From positions 62,001-126,000 of the forward strand of contig NZ_JACHZQ010000009.1 in assembly GCF_014193655.1 (NCBI RefSeq): a DNA stretch of 64,000 nt. Direction: 5' to 3'. A program made the translations under genes and the position numbers. The notes under the pieces are model-generated. The model saw nothing but the letters and a program-made list of their open reading frames with translations, made no database searches and was not told the DNA's origin. Numbering within the stretch: the stretch's first letter is position 1; each line of letters opens with the position of its first letter. Source of the stretch: Rhizobium sp. BK313. GTDB lineage: Bacteria; Pseudomonadota; Alphaproteobacteria; Rhizobiales; Rhizobiaceae. Positions 24,679-34,063 of this stretch are shown here, piece after piece.

Positions 24679-27119
24679 TGAAAAGCGTCCTTTCCGCGCT
24701 GATTTTCCTGCTTGGCGCCGCCACGATCGTTCATGCGCAGACGGCGCCTTTCGACATGTCCGGCGAGCGACCGAAAGGTTCGAAGCCGATCGCGCCGGAA
24801 ACAGTCGCGCCGCTGGTAATCACACCGCAAAAAACCACCCCGCGAGTGACCACCCCACAGGCGACCACACCCAAAATAACCGCGCCGCCAGCAGTCGTCC
24901 CGCAAGCGATCACGCCCGTCATACCGGCGCAAAGCGTTCCGGCGGTGAAACAGGCAACCGCAACGCCCGCGGCCGCCGAATTCCGCCGATATGTGGTGCC
25001 GTTCGCAGATCTTCGATTGGAAGGCGAATATGATCGGAAATCATGGTCGCTCTATCTCACTCCCGAACAGGCCGCCGCTCCCGCCAAGTTCAATTTCGCC
25101 TATCAGAATGCCGTCGTCGTTGCTCCCGAAGCTTCGCAACTGACCATTTTTCTCAACAATCGTGCAATTGGCCAGCAGCAGATCGGCTCCCCGGATGACG
25201 CTTCGGCGATAAGTTTCGACGTCCCGCGCGGCCTGCTGCAACCGGGCGCCAATCTGGTGACCTTTGAAGTGACACAGCGCCACCGAACCGATTGCACCAT
25301 CCAATCGACCTACGAGCTCTGGTCCGATATCGATCCCGCCAAGACCTATCTGAGCTTCGCCGAACAGGACGCACAAAAGCTATCGAGCACGGATGCGATC
25401 CGCGCAATCGGCGTCGATGACGCCGGCAAAACTGAATTTAACCTCGTCGTACCGGCCCTGGCGCAGCCGGGCACCACAAAACCGCTGCTGCGGCTGGCTC
25501 AGGGCCTTTCGCTGCTGAGCGGAATGCCGAATGAAACCTTCTCTTTCAGCACGGACTCGTTGCCTCCGGCCGGTCCTGGAAAGATGACGGTGCTTGTCGG
25601 GACGCCCGCCGAACTGCAGCCTTTGTTCTCGGCACCTGCGGCAGCACAGACCGCCGCATTGGCAACCTTCGTCAAGGATCCACGCACCGGCTCGACGATC
25701 CTTCTCATCAGCGGACCGTCCTGGCAGGCGGTTTCCGGCGCAATCGATACCATCGTCTCTCCGACCGACAGAGACCCGAGCGTCCGTCGCGATATCCTGG
25801 TAACCCAGCGCTGGACGGCGCCGGACGCACTATTCCTCTTCTCGGATACGAGCCTTTCATTCTCGCAATTGGGAATCAACACAACGGAATTTTCGGGTCG
25901 CCGCTTCCACACCAGCTTCAATGTGGCAGTCCCGTCGGACTTCTATGCCAATGCCTATGGTGAGGCGACCATCCTTCTTGATGCCGCCTATGCGAAAAAC
26001 GTTCTGCCGGGAAGCCATATCGATGTGTATGTCAACGGCAGCATTGCCACCACGAAGCCGATTACCGCGACCGGTGGCGGCATTTTCCGGCATTTGCCCA
26101 TTCGCGTGACGATGCGTCACTTCAAGCCAGGCCTCAATACGGTGACGCTGGAAGCGATGTTGCTGACCAACGAAGACCAAGCTTGCGTGCCCGGCACCAC
26201 CTCCGGCACAACGCCGCGTTTTGCACTTTTCGATACGAGCACGTTTCATATGCCGGATTTCGCCAGGGTCGCTCAGCGCCCCAATCTCGCGGCGCTGGCG
26301 GGCACGGGCTATCCATACAACCGCGGCATTGTACCGGTGGCCCTCTTCATCGACCGGGCCGATCCTGACACCTTGTCTGCAACCGCGACATTGCTAGGGC
26401 AGATGGCTGTCGTCGCAGGACATCCGATCGCGCTGGATCTCATCGCTTCGCCGAGTGGCATCGGAAACCGCGACGCGATCTTCATGGGCTCGATTTCGCA
26501 GATGCCAACGATGACGTTAGCGCAAATGAATATCGCTACGACGAGCCAGGCATCCTGGCGCCCGGTAACAACCGGTCAAGGCGCCCAGCCGGAAACGGCA
26601 GTCACATTCGACGAGTGGCGCTCCAGAATTGGCGGCGGTGCGTTGCAGCGCCAGATTTCATTGTTTCAGGATTGGATGCGTCGAAACTTCGACATCTCGC
26701 TGAGTTCCCTGCAGTTCATTCCCGGTGCGGAAAAGGTCTTCACGCCCTCGAATCTCAACAGCTTCATGATAGCCCAGGGAACAAGCGCCTCAGGCGAGTC
26801 CTCCTGGACGATCGTCACCGCGCCTTCAGCAAAAGACTTGCGAACGGGCGTCGAAGCCATAACGTCCCAGCTCGATTGGCCGCAGATCGCCGGTCACATC
26901 ACCGTTTATTCCAGCAAGACCGGAAAGGTCGACACGGTACCCGTCAGCCGCTTCGACTTTGTCATGTCTCAGCCTTGGTCGTTTACCAACTACCGTCTGA
27001 TTGCCGCCAACTGGCTTTCGACCAACATTCTGTCTTACGCATTTCTTCTCATCGTCCTCTTTTTGCTGATCGGCGTCGCAACGTCTGGAATCCTCGCAAA
27101 GATCGGCAGGCGCGGATGA
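24678..27119 (+). CDS. bcsB: Cellulose synthase accessory subunit BcsB
   Basis: An 813-aa periplasmic protein anchored in the inner membrane. It has an N-terminal signal peptide (to about residue 20), a Pro/Thr-rich low-complexity stretch with many 'TTP' repeats (about 35-95), two pairs of carbohydrate-binding and flavodoxin-like domains, and a single C-terminal helix ('LSYAFLLIVLFLLIGVATSG') that packs against BcsA. It guides the nascent glucan through the periplasm. The start is ATG 24678, sharing one base with the bcsA stop; the stop overlaps bcsZ (ATGA). Translational coupling is therefore likely on both sides. Confidence 0.95.
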   Translation: MKSVLSALIFLLGAATIVHAQTAPFDMSGERPKGSKPIAPETVAPLVITPQKTTPRVTTPQATTPKITAPPAVVPQAITPVIPAQSVPAVKQATATPAAAEFRRYVVPFADLRLEGEYDRKSWSLYLTPEQAAAPAKFNFAYQNAVVVAPEASQLTIFLNNRAIGQQQIGSPDDASAISFDVPRGLLQPGANLVTFEVTQRHRTDCTIQSTYELWSDIDPAKTYLSFAEQDAQKLSSTDAIRAIGVDDAGKTEFNLVVPALAQPGTTKPLLRLAQGLSLLSGMPNETFSFSTDSLPPAGPGKMTVLVGTPAELQPLFSAPAAAQTAALATFVKDPRTGSTILLISGPSWQAVSGAIDTIVSPTDRDPSVRRDILVTQRWTAPDALFLFSDTSLSFSQLGINTTEFSGRRFHTSFNVAVPSDFYANAYGEATILLDAAYAKNVLPGSHIDVYVNGSIATTKPITATGGGIFRHLPIRVTMRHFKPGLNTVTLEAMLLTNEDQACVPGTTSGTTPRFALFDTSTFHMPDFARVAQRPNLAALAGTGYPYNRGIVPVALFIDRADPDTLSATATLLGQMAVVAGHPIALDLIASPSGIGNRDAIFMGSISQMPTMTLAQMNIATTSQASWRPVTTGQGAQPETAVTFDEWRSRIGGGALQRQISLFQDWMRRNFDISLSSLQFIPGAEKVFTPSNLNSFMIAQGTSASGESSWTIVTAPSAKDLRTGVEAITSQLDWPQIAGHITVYSSKTGKVDTVPVSRFDFVMSQPWSFTNYRLIAANWLSTNILSYAFLLIVLFLLIGVATSGILAKIGRRG

Positions 27120-28165
27120 GACGCTGGCGCACCATGGCTATCGTCGGTGGCATCGCTCTGATGACGATGTGCCAGCAACTTGCGGCGCAACACGCTGCGA
27201 TCGATCCGCAGGCATGGGCGGCCTACAAGGCGAAATTCCTCGATGCGAACGGCCGCATCGTTGACAACGGAAACGACAATATCAGTCACAGCGAGGGGCA
27301 AGGTTATGGCTTGTTGCTTGCCTATCTTTCCAACAGCCCTGCCGATTTCGAACAAATATGGTATTTCACGCGAACCGAGTTGCTGCTGCGCGACGATGGT
27401 CTCGCCGCCTGGAAATGGGACCCGGCGGTCACTCCCCACGTGACGGACACGAACAATGCCTCCGACGGTGACATGCTGATCGCCTACGCCTTGGCCCTGG
27501 CGGGATCGGCGTGGAACAAGAATGAATATTTGGAGGCGGCGGCGATGATAGCGCAAGCGCTTCTTTCGCATGCCGTAGTCCACGCAGGCGGACGCACGCT
27601 GCTTCTCCCCGGTATCAAAGGCTATACAGCTTCCGAACGCGATGACGGGCCGGTCGTCAATCCCTCCTACTGGGTTTACGAAGCCATCCCTGTTATGGCG
27701 CTGCTGGCGCCTTCCGACGAATGGCAAAAGCTGACGGATGACGGCCTGTCCCTGCTTCGCTCGATGCAGGTCGGGCCGCGGAAATTGCCGGCAGACTGGG
27801 TGAGCCTGCGCACCAAGCCCAGACCCGCTGACGGCTTCGAGGCCGAGTTCGGCTACAATGCCATTCGCATCCCACTTTACCTTGCGCGAGCGGGGATACC
27901 TGACCAGGCGCTATTGACACGGCTGCAGGCGGGTATGACGTTCGAAGGCGATGAGCCAGCCACTATCGATCTGGCGACGGGCAATCCAAAGCAGCCCCTT
28001 ACGGACCCAGGTTATCGAATTGTTAACGATGTTGTTGCGTGTGTAACAACCGGGGCGAAATTGCCCGCTTCGGTCCGCCAGTTTGTACCGTCACTCTACT
28101 ACCCGTCGACCCTTCAACTGTTGGGCTTGGCTTTCGTTGAGGAGAAACATCCGGAGTGTTTATAA
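27116..28165 (+). CDS. bcsZ: Cellulase of glycoside hydrolase family 8 (BcsZ/CelC)
   Basis: A 349-aa periplasmic endo-1,4-beta-glucanase. A signal peptide covers residues 1-25. The family 8 proton donor is Glu60 in 'ISHSEGQGYG'; Asp117 in 'NNASDGDM' matches the second conserved acidic motif. In cellulose systems this enzyme trims or releases misfolded glucan and is needed for normal fibrils. The start ATG 27116 overlaps the bcsB stop by four bases; longer in-frame readings upstream would lie inside bcsB. It overlaps the next gene by 10 bp. Confidence 0.94.
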   Translation: MRRWRTMAIVGGIALMTMCQQLAAQHAAIDPQAWAAYKAKFLDANGRIVDNGNDNISHSEGQGYGLLLAYLSNSPADFEQIWYFTRTELLLRDDGLAAWKWDPAVTPHVTDTNNASDGDMLIAYALALAGSAWNKNEYLEAAAMIAQALLSHAVVHAGGRTLLLPGIKGYTASERDDGPVVNPSYWVYEAIPVMALLAPSDEWQKLTDDGLSLLRSMQVGPRKLPADWVSLRTKPRPADGFEAEFGYNAIRIPLYLARAGIPDQALLTRLQAGMTFEGDEPATIDLATGNPKQPLTDPGYRIVNDVVACVTTGAKLPASVRQFVPSLYYPSTLQLLGLAFVEEKHPECL

Positions 28166-30468
28166 GATCCTCTCTACTTACGGTTTCCGTGGCCGTCGTT
28201 GTGGCAGGTTTTGTCATCGCGATGAAAGACCGTGGGAGCCTTGAAGAGGGGTTGGGTTTGGCCGCGCAGAATCGTCCGGATAGCCAAGTTGCGCAGACCG
28301 GAAGCATCAAGCCGACCGATACAGCCTTCAACTCACAATCAATCGATATGAAAGCGGTCGCCGATCGCATCCAAGCGACAGCACCTTCCGCAGTTCTGTC
28401 CGACACACCGGCCGCTTCGCAAGCGACATCCGGCACATCGGATGCCATTGCCCAAGCGATGCCTCAATCGACGACACCACAGGCCGCGCCACCGCCGAAA
28501 GTCGACGAGAGCGCACTTCGCTATTTTGCAAGCCGCGGCGATAAAGCCCGGCTGCAGGCAGAAATTTCCCGCCTTCAAGCGCTTTATCCGGATTGGGTAC
28601 CGCCCGCCGATCCGCTGGCCATCCCGCAAAACAGCGACAAGCAGCTCGAGGCGATGTGGCAGCTCTATTCCGAAGGCCGCTACGCCGAACTGCATAAAGC
28701 AATCGCGGATCGCCAAGTGGCGGAAGCCGGATGGCAGCCGCCTGCCGACTTGCTGGAACGCCTCGATGTTGCCGAAGCGCGCGCGCGTTTGGTCAACGCG
28801 TCTGATCTCAAGCAATATGCAACCGTGGTCGATATCGGTGCCAACACGCCCAGTCTGCTCACCTGCAGTGACATCGACATTCTGTGGCGGGTCGCGGAAG
28901 CATTCATCAAGACCAATCGGACTACCCGTGGCCAGGACGCTTATGTCTACATCCTGAAGAATTGCATTAATCCCCAGGAGAGGCTCGCAACCGTTCAAAA
29001 GGCGTCGGCCCTGCTGCCCTATGAGCCCATGCAGGAGCTTCTTGCACTGGAAAAACCCGATGGCAATGGTGGCCGGGAATTGGACAGCATCCGGACAGAC
29101 CTTGCGCGCCGCTTCGTCGCTGAGGGCAACGATGATCCGAAACTGTCCGTGGCGCCGGACTACCTGTCTCAAGTCGAACGCGCGGCTGAGACCCAGGGTC
29201 TTGCGTCCGATGCCTTGCTCCTCGGTTGGTACCATCTGCGCCGCGAGAACCATGACGAAGCGGAAAAATGGTTTCGCATTGCCCGCACCAAGGACGATTC
29301 TGCCTCGGCATCACAAGGTTTGGCCTTGATCCTGATCGCCGATCACAAGCCAAAGGAAGCTGAAGACGTCATGTACAGATGGCGCAATGAGACAAAGGAT
29401 GCGACAGCAACTTACCTTGCGGCCACTGCCAATCTGATGGCGCTGCAACCGCCAGCCAATCTTAGCGAAGACGTGCTCGGCCGTATCGCCGCCGAAGTCA
29501 TAAAGCAAAAATACGTACCGACCGCACAGGAATTCGGCTGGTATGCGCGTTCGCTCAACCAGCCGCAAACCGCTGCGCGCTGGTTCGAAACCGCGTTGCG
29601 CTGGAAACCCGACGATGAACCATCGGCCTATGGCCTGGTCATCACCCGCAATCAGTTGAACGACCAGCAAGGTGTGGCGGAAATTCAACGCCTGTGGGCC
29701 GGCCGTTCGGAGCGCATCGCCAGGCTCGGCGAAACCACGCCTCGAGCACCCATCGGCTCTGCGCCGCTGCCTTCGCCAAATCAGGCGGTACCGCAAACGA
29801 CCGTTACGCCCACCAGCCCGCCGCCGCTCGCCACTTCTCCTGCCATGGCTGAGACCAATATCAACACGCGCCAGCGCACGCTCGCGCCCACAGGATATAG
29901 CGGACCTCAAAGGCAGATCACGGTTCGACGCGGCGTACGCGGGCCGCGCGGTTGCTCCACAACGATCAATGCCCAGCGCCTCAATCCGGCGGATGCCCTG
30001 TCCCGCGGTTGGTGCCTCATGGACCTCAACCGCCCGATGGAAGCGATCGAAGCTTTCGAGGTCGCTTTGAGCGGCCCCGCCGGCAAGGTGCGCGAAGACG
30101 CAGCCTACGGGCAAAGCCTCGCCTATCTGCGCGCAGGGCTCGCCAACAATGCCGCTGTCGCTGCGGCCAAGGCCCCTCTTAGTCGCCAACGCGCGGCTGA
30201 GCTGCAGGTTGCCATTCTGGCCGATCGCGCCCTCACGGCGTTTGCCGCCAAACGTTATCAGGAAACCCTGATCTATCTTGATCAACGCGCGCAACTGCAG
30301 CAAGAGCGCACCGATCTGATGGTTCTGCGGGGCTACTGCTATCTCAATCTCAAAATGTACGACGACGCGGAGCGAATATTCAACGCCGTGGCCGCGACCG
30401 GCAACAGGGATGGAAATCGCGGCCTCATCGATCTGAGGCTCGCCACCCATCCGGATCCCAGCGACTGA
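28156..30468 (+). CDS. BcsC-like tetratricopeptide-repeat protein without beta-barrel
   Basis: A 770-aa periplasmic or inner-membrane-anchored protein. The start is GTG 28156, with GGAG just upstream inside bcsZ. Residues 1-23 are one hydrophobic helix; 50-120 are a low-complexity Thr/Ala/Pro linker; the rest consists of TPR-like helices ('LGWYHLRRENHDEAEKWFRIAR', 'GWYARSLNQPQTAARWFETAL') broken by a Pro/Thr-rich segment around 535-575. It occupies the position of BcsC but ends in TPR helices, without the roughly 340-residue outer-membrane porin domain of enterobacterial BcsC. It probably scaffolds export, with another outer-membrane exit path. Confidence 0.82.
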   Translation: MFIRSSLLTVSVAVVVAGFVIAMKDRGSLEEGLGLAAQNRPDSQVAQTGSIKPTDTAFNSQSIDMKAVADRIQATAPSAVLSDTPAASQATSGTSDAIAQAMPQSTTPQAAPPPKVDESALRYFASRGDKARLQAEISRLQALYPDWVPPADPLAIPQNSDKQLEAMWQLYSEGRYAELHKAIADRQVAEAGWQPPADLLERLDVAEARARLVNASDLKQYATVVDIGANTPSLLTCSDIDILWRVAEAFIKTNRTTRGQDAYVYILKNCINPQERLATVQKASALLPYEPMQELLALEKPDGNGGRELDSIRTDLARRFVAEGNDDPKLSVAPDYLSQVERAAETQGLASDALLLGWYHLRRENHDEAEKWFRIARTKDDSASASQGLALILIADHKPKEAEDVMYRWRNETKDATATYLAATANLMALQPPANLSEDVLGRIAAEVIKQKYVPTAQEFGWYARSLNQPQTAARWFETALRWKPDDEPSAYGLVITRNQLNDQQGVAEIQRLWAGRSERIARLGETTPRAPIGSAPLPSPNQAVPQTTVTPTSPPPLATSPAMAETNINTRQRTLAPTGYSGPQRQITVRRGVRGPRGCSTTINAQRLNPADALSRGWCLMDLNRPMEAIEAFEVALSGPAGKVREDAAYGQSLAYLRAGLANNAAVAAAKAPLSRQRAAELQVAILADRALTAFAAKRYQETLIYLDQRAQLQQERTDLMVLRGYCYLNLKMYDDAERIFNAVAATGNRDGNRGLIDLRLATHPDPSD

Positions 30469-30488
30469 TCACAGGTAAATTCGAGATG

Positions 30489-30505
30489 GGCCGGCAAAGC
30501 CGGCC
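30489..30505. terminator. Convergent hairpin terminator
   Basis: A perfect 7-bp stem GGCCGGC-AAA-GCCGGCC lies between the convergent ends of the cellulose operon (stop 30468) and the flotillin gene (stop 30515). It is symmetric, so it can serve both strands. There is no T-run, so efficiency may be modest. Confidence 0.6.
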
Positions 30506-30514
30506 TATCCACAG

Positions 30515-32563
30515 TCAGTCCTGTTCGATCGGCTGAGGCGCTGACACCGCCGCCGGCTGAACCTGCCGGCCAAGACGGTCGGTAACCAGCATCGACAGCA
30601 TCATTTCCACCAGGCCGTTTGCACCACCCTTCTCGCCCCCGGCGCCAAGCTGGATCTGCGGCACGAGCGGCAACCTGCCGTTCTCGATCGCCTCCGCAAA
30701 CCGCATGAGGACCTGCGAATTGAGCTGATAGTCCGGCCCGCCAAAAGCCGCGACCTTCTTCTCGGTGGCTTCGGCTTCCGCCAAACCCACGGCGCGCACC
30801 TTCTCAGCGTCGGCGAAACCGGTCGCCTTGATGCGTTCGGCATCGGCGAGCGCGATGGCCTTGATCCGGTCGGCCTCGCCCTGGCCAGCAAGGCGCACCT
30901 TTTCCGCCTCTGCCTTTGCCGTGACCTGAATGGTCTCGGCCTGCTGGCGGGTGCGGGCGAGTTGTGCCTTACCTTCGTTCTCGCTGATTTCGATGGCGAG
31001 CGCCGACGAAGTGATTTTGGCCTGCTGCTCGGCGAGCGCCTCTTTCTCACGCAGCGTGCGCTCCTGAATAGCGGCCGCCTCCTGCAATTTATAAGTCTCG
31101 ACCTTTTCGACCGCGATCTGACGCTCGCGCAGCTGAATCAGGATCTGCTCTATGCTGTTCTGGCCATTGGCAGCGCGCGGCGTACCGATCAACACTTCCT
31201 GCAGTTCGAGACTGTAGGAGGCAAATTTTTCGCGCATTTCCTCGCCCGACTTGCGCTGGATATCGCTACGCTCCTGCAAAAGCTGGATCAGCGTCTTTGT
31301 CTGAGCGATATTCTTGAAGTAGGCCGAGACCATCGGATCGAGCGTCTGTTCGACCAGCCGCTTGATGTCGCCGAAACGCTGCACCACGAGTGGCGCCTTC
31401 ATATAGTCGATATGCACGACGACAGAGAGCGGGAGCACAGGCTCGAACGCATCCTTGGTGATCAGCGACACTTCCGACAGGTTCTCGTCCAGCCTGTGTT
31501 CCCCGAACTGTTCTTTCGTCCATTTGAGCACGAAGTTGGTGGTCGGCACGGTGACGATATTGCCGGCATAGGTATTGAACGCATATTTGCCCGGCAGCAG
31601 CGGCGTCGACCAGACACCGCGGGCGCCCATTTCGACCAGCTCGCCATGACGGTAGGCCTGTCCGGATATATCCGTGCCATGGCGGCCGTTATAGGAGACG
31701 ACGACGCCAACGGTGCCGACGCTGATGATGGTCTTTTCCACCAGTTCGACGGTCGCAAAAATGCGGTTCAGAAAGTAGCTGCCGTCGGCGAGCACCTGCA
31801 GCTGCCGGCCGCGGTAACCGCCAGCGTTGAGAAACTTCTCCGGATCCTGGAAATTGTTGTGGAAGTTCGGGTCCTTCGGGTCGTTGGCGACGGTCGGCGC
31901 GATGATCTCGCCATCCGGCAGCGCCGGACCGTCATGGATGGTGACGATGCCGATCATGTCCTCGGCGTCATGGATGACGACCGGCTCGAAGCCGTCCCGC
32001 TCCGTGATTATGCTGGACATGTCAGCAAACAGCTTCTGTTCCGACGAGCTCAAATTAACGGCATGGGTCGACTGGGCGGTCAGGACGATGAATTGCGCGA
32101 GATTGATGGCATAGGTGCCTTCACGCAGGATCTTGCGCTGCGGTCCCTTCTGTCCGCCTTTTTCGAGAAAGCCGCGCACATCCTGGAAATCATCGGCCTC
32201 GGTGTTGGAGGCGAGCGTCTGTGTCGGAGGCAGTGGCTTGCCATCACGGGCAAAGACATAGCCGATCTGACCCTGCGGAATGGTGACGAGATTGGCGCGA
32301 TGCATCGAATACTGAAACGGCATGAAGAAATGCAGGCCGCCGCGCACGACTTCGGGCTGGAAACCGGCCTCGCCTTTAAGCGCGATAAAACCATTCCTAA
32401 CGGAGCCGCGAAAACTCCAGAGCTTTTCGAGAATGCCGAGCCTGTCGTTGGGGACATAGCGAACTATGCCGCTCCAGCGAAACAGGATTGCCAGCACGAT
32501 GATAGGAATAGCGATTTCGATCGCCATCCATTCCGTCGGGCTGAGATATTGCAGGGGGTCCAT
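30515..32563 (-). CDS. Flotillin-like SPFH/band-7 membrane protein
   Basis: A 682-aa protein. One N-terminal helix (about residues 13-30, 'MAIEIAIPIIVLAILF') anchors it to the membrane. An SPFH domain follows, in which 'YRHGELVEMGARGVWSTPLLPGKYAFN' and 'LKWTKEQ' are typical. The C-terminal part (about 440-640) is a long Ala/Glu/Lys coiled coil with repeated 'AEKVRA'-type heptads. Such proteins form membrane scaffolds or microdomains. The start ATG 32563 has AGGAG 7 bp upstream. No NfeD-type partner is adjacent, so the local role is open. Confidence 0.85.
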   Translation of the reverse strand: MDPLQYLSPTEWMAIEIAIPIIVLAILFRWSGIVRYVPNDRLGILEKLWSFRGSVRNGFIALKGEAGFQPEVVRGGLHFFMPFQYSMHRANLVTIPQGQIGYVFARDGKPLPPTQTLASNTEADDFQDVRGFLEKGGQKGPQRKILREGTYAINLAQFIVLTAQSTHAVNLSSSEQKLFADMSSIITERDGFEPVVIHDAEDMIGIVTIHDGPALPDGEIIAPTVANDPKDPNFHNNFQDPEKFLNAGGYRGRQLQVLADGSYFLNRIFATVELVEKTIISVGTVGVVVSYNGRHGTDISGQAYRHGELVEMGARGVWSTPLLPGKYAFNTYAGNIVTVPTTNFVLKWTKEQFGEHRLDENLSEVSLITKDAFEPVLPLSVVVHIDYMKAPLVVQRFGDIKRLVEQTLDPMVSAYFKNIAQTKTLIQLLQERSDIQRKSGEEMREKFASYSLELQEVLIGTPRAANGQNSIEQILIQLRERQIAVEKVETYKLQEAAAIQERTLREKEALAEQQAKITSSALAIEISENEGKAQLARTRQQAETIQVTAKAEAEKVRLAGQGEADRIKAIALADAERIKATGFADAEKVRAVGLAEAEATEKKVAAFGGPDYQLNSQVLMRFAEAIENGRLPLVPQIQLGAGGEKGGANGLVEMMLSMLVTDRLGRQVQPAAVSAPQPIEQD

Positions 32564-33055
32564 CTTTTCTCTCCTATGGGCGCACGGGTTCGTCCATCCG
32601 ACGGCCGCCCGGTTGGTATTGGTTGATAAGACGGGGAGATTGCGCGCGCCTTTACGCTCGACGCACTAAGGGCGTGTCGAACGCTTGGGCTGCTCATTGT
32701 CTGGGAAAATGACCGCGCGTCCCGATTCCCCACGAGGGACGGGTGGTCGTGAGTGGTCTCACATCGGTGTTGCCTTGATAGACATAACGATGAGGGAGGT
32801 AAGCATTGCGCCTATAGGTTTAAAGATGATCGGCATAGAAATCGGATAAGTATTTCCAACGATTTCATTATATCGAGCATTCAGCTCTACTGAATTACAC
32901 GGTTTCCGTGTGATTGACTCGATGGATTCCGATTGTGGCTGGCGTCTAATATTCTCCTCTGGCGTGAATCGCGGGAGGCGCTGGAACGTCATCCAAATCA
33001 GATGCGGTGACAGCGAGCTCCCTTCTGCCCCCGCTTCTTAAGCACCAGCTATGCC
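32564..33055. other. AT-rich intergenic region with a 10-bp hairpin
   Basis: A 492-bp stretch between the flotillin start and the binding-protein stop, both on the minus strand. The part from 32780 to 32950 is much AT-richer than its surroundings. A hairpin at 32893-32915 has a 10-bp stem (one T-G wobble as plus-strand RNA) and a TTT loop. A 77-codon minus-strand frame (32759-32992) exists but lacks a ribosome-binding site, so I do not call it a gene. The stretch should contain the flotillin promoter and the end of the sulfate-ester transport transcript. Confidence 0.5.
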
Positions 33056-34033
33056 TTATGCCGAGGCGAACAGCTTTGCCTCGTAATATTGCTCCGGCGG
33101 AAGCGGGTCTTTGACTGTCCCGAACTCCTGGAACATCTTGTTGAAGTCGGTGAGCCACTTATTGATCGTCCCGTCTTCGGTAAATTTGTCGAGTTCGGCG
33201 CTTGTCAGCAGCTTCCGGCTCCGCGCGACTTTGGCGGTCGTGTCCGCCGGTGCCTTGAGGAAAGCCGTCGTCAATTCGATGGAATGGTCGAGATTGGCGG
33301 CCCGGTAGTCCATGGCCTTTTTCATGACGCGAAGGAAGCTCGTGACCAGTTTCGGATTTTCCTGGACGATTTCATTGCGAGCGACGAAAGCGTTGATGAA
33401 CGAAGTGGCTGGATAGAAATCCTTGTTTGCCGCGAGCTCCTTCATATCCGGAACGCGCGGCTTGATCGCGTCAATCAATGGATACCAGATGCCCGCCGCT
33501 TCTATCTGCTTGGACGAAAAGGCAGCAACGATAGTGCTCGGATCCATCGGCACGACCTGGATGTCGGAAATGGACATGCCGGCCTTGGTGAGCGCCATGC
33601 GCAGGATCATGTCACCGGAAGTGCCCTGCGGCACACCGACCTTCTTGCCTTTCAAATCCTGGATGGAATTTATGCTGGCCTGGGCAATCACACGGTCGCT
33701 GAAGCCGATGTCGTTGACACCGATCATTTTTGAACGGCCGCTTGCCGGCAGCCAGAGCGCGCCCGGCCCGATGGTGCCGAAATTCAAACTGCCGGCCCCC
33801 ATGGCCTGGATCTGGATCGGGCCATTCGTGAAGACCTTGAGGTCGGGCTTGACCCCTTCTGCGTCCCACAGCTTCTGGTCTTCCGCGATTGCAAAGACGC
33901 TGGCGTTGGGAAAGTCCGCGATATAGCCGATGCTCATCGTGTCCGATGCTGCGCGTGCCGACCGGGCGATCGGCAGGCTGCCGGCGGCAGCGATTGCTGC
34001 CGTCGTCATCATGAAATTACGTCTCGTCAGCAT
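33056..34033 (-). CDS. ABC transporter substrate-binding protein, sulfonate/sulfate-ester type
   Basis: A 325-aa periplasmic receptor of the SsuA/TauA/NMT1 group. A twin-arginine signal ('LTRRNFMMTTAAIAAAG') is followed by 'SIGYIADFPNASVFAIAEDQ' and the family's 'LKGKKVGVPQGTSGD'. The start is ATG 34033, since AAGGA lies at proper distance; ATG 34039 is too close to it. It is last in the operon sulfatase-FGE-permease-ATPase-SBP, so the ligand is probably an alkyl or aryl sulfate ester, or an anion released from one. This resembles the Pseudomonas ats transporter layout. Confidence 0.87.
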   Translation of the reverse strand: MLTRRNFMMTTAAIAAAGSLPIARSARAASDTMSIGYIADFPNASVFAIAEDQKLWDAEGVKPDLKVFTNGPIQIQAMGAGSLNFGTIGPGALWLPASGRSKMIGVNDIGFSDRVIAQASINSIQDLKGKKVGVPQGTSGDMILRMALTKAGMSISDIQVVPMDPSTIVAAFSSKQIEAAGIWYPLIDAIKPRVPDMKELAANKDFYPATSFINAFVARNEIVQENPKLVTSFLRVMKKAMDYRAANLDHSIELTTAFLKAPADTTAKVARSRKLLTSAELDKFTEDGTINKWLTDFNKMFQEFGTVKDPLPPEQYYEAKLFASA

Positions 34034-34063
34034 GACCATTTCCTTCTTGTGATCGTCTGCGCA

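Noticed and set aside
30962..32626. 554-codon open frame on the plus strand opposite the flotillin gene
   Set aside because: Antisense shadow; composition rich in Arg, His and Asp typical of reverse frames, and the minus strand shows a full SPFH protein with a good start site.
32759..32992. 77-codon minus-strand frame with a hydrophobic end
   Set aside because: No ribosome-binding site and AT-driven hydrophobicity; kept only as a note in the intergenic entry.
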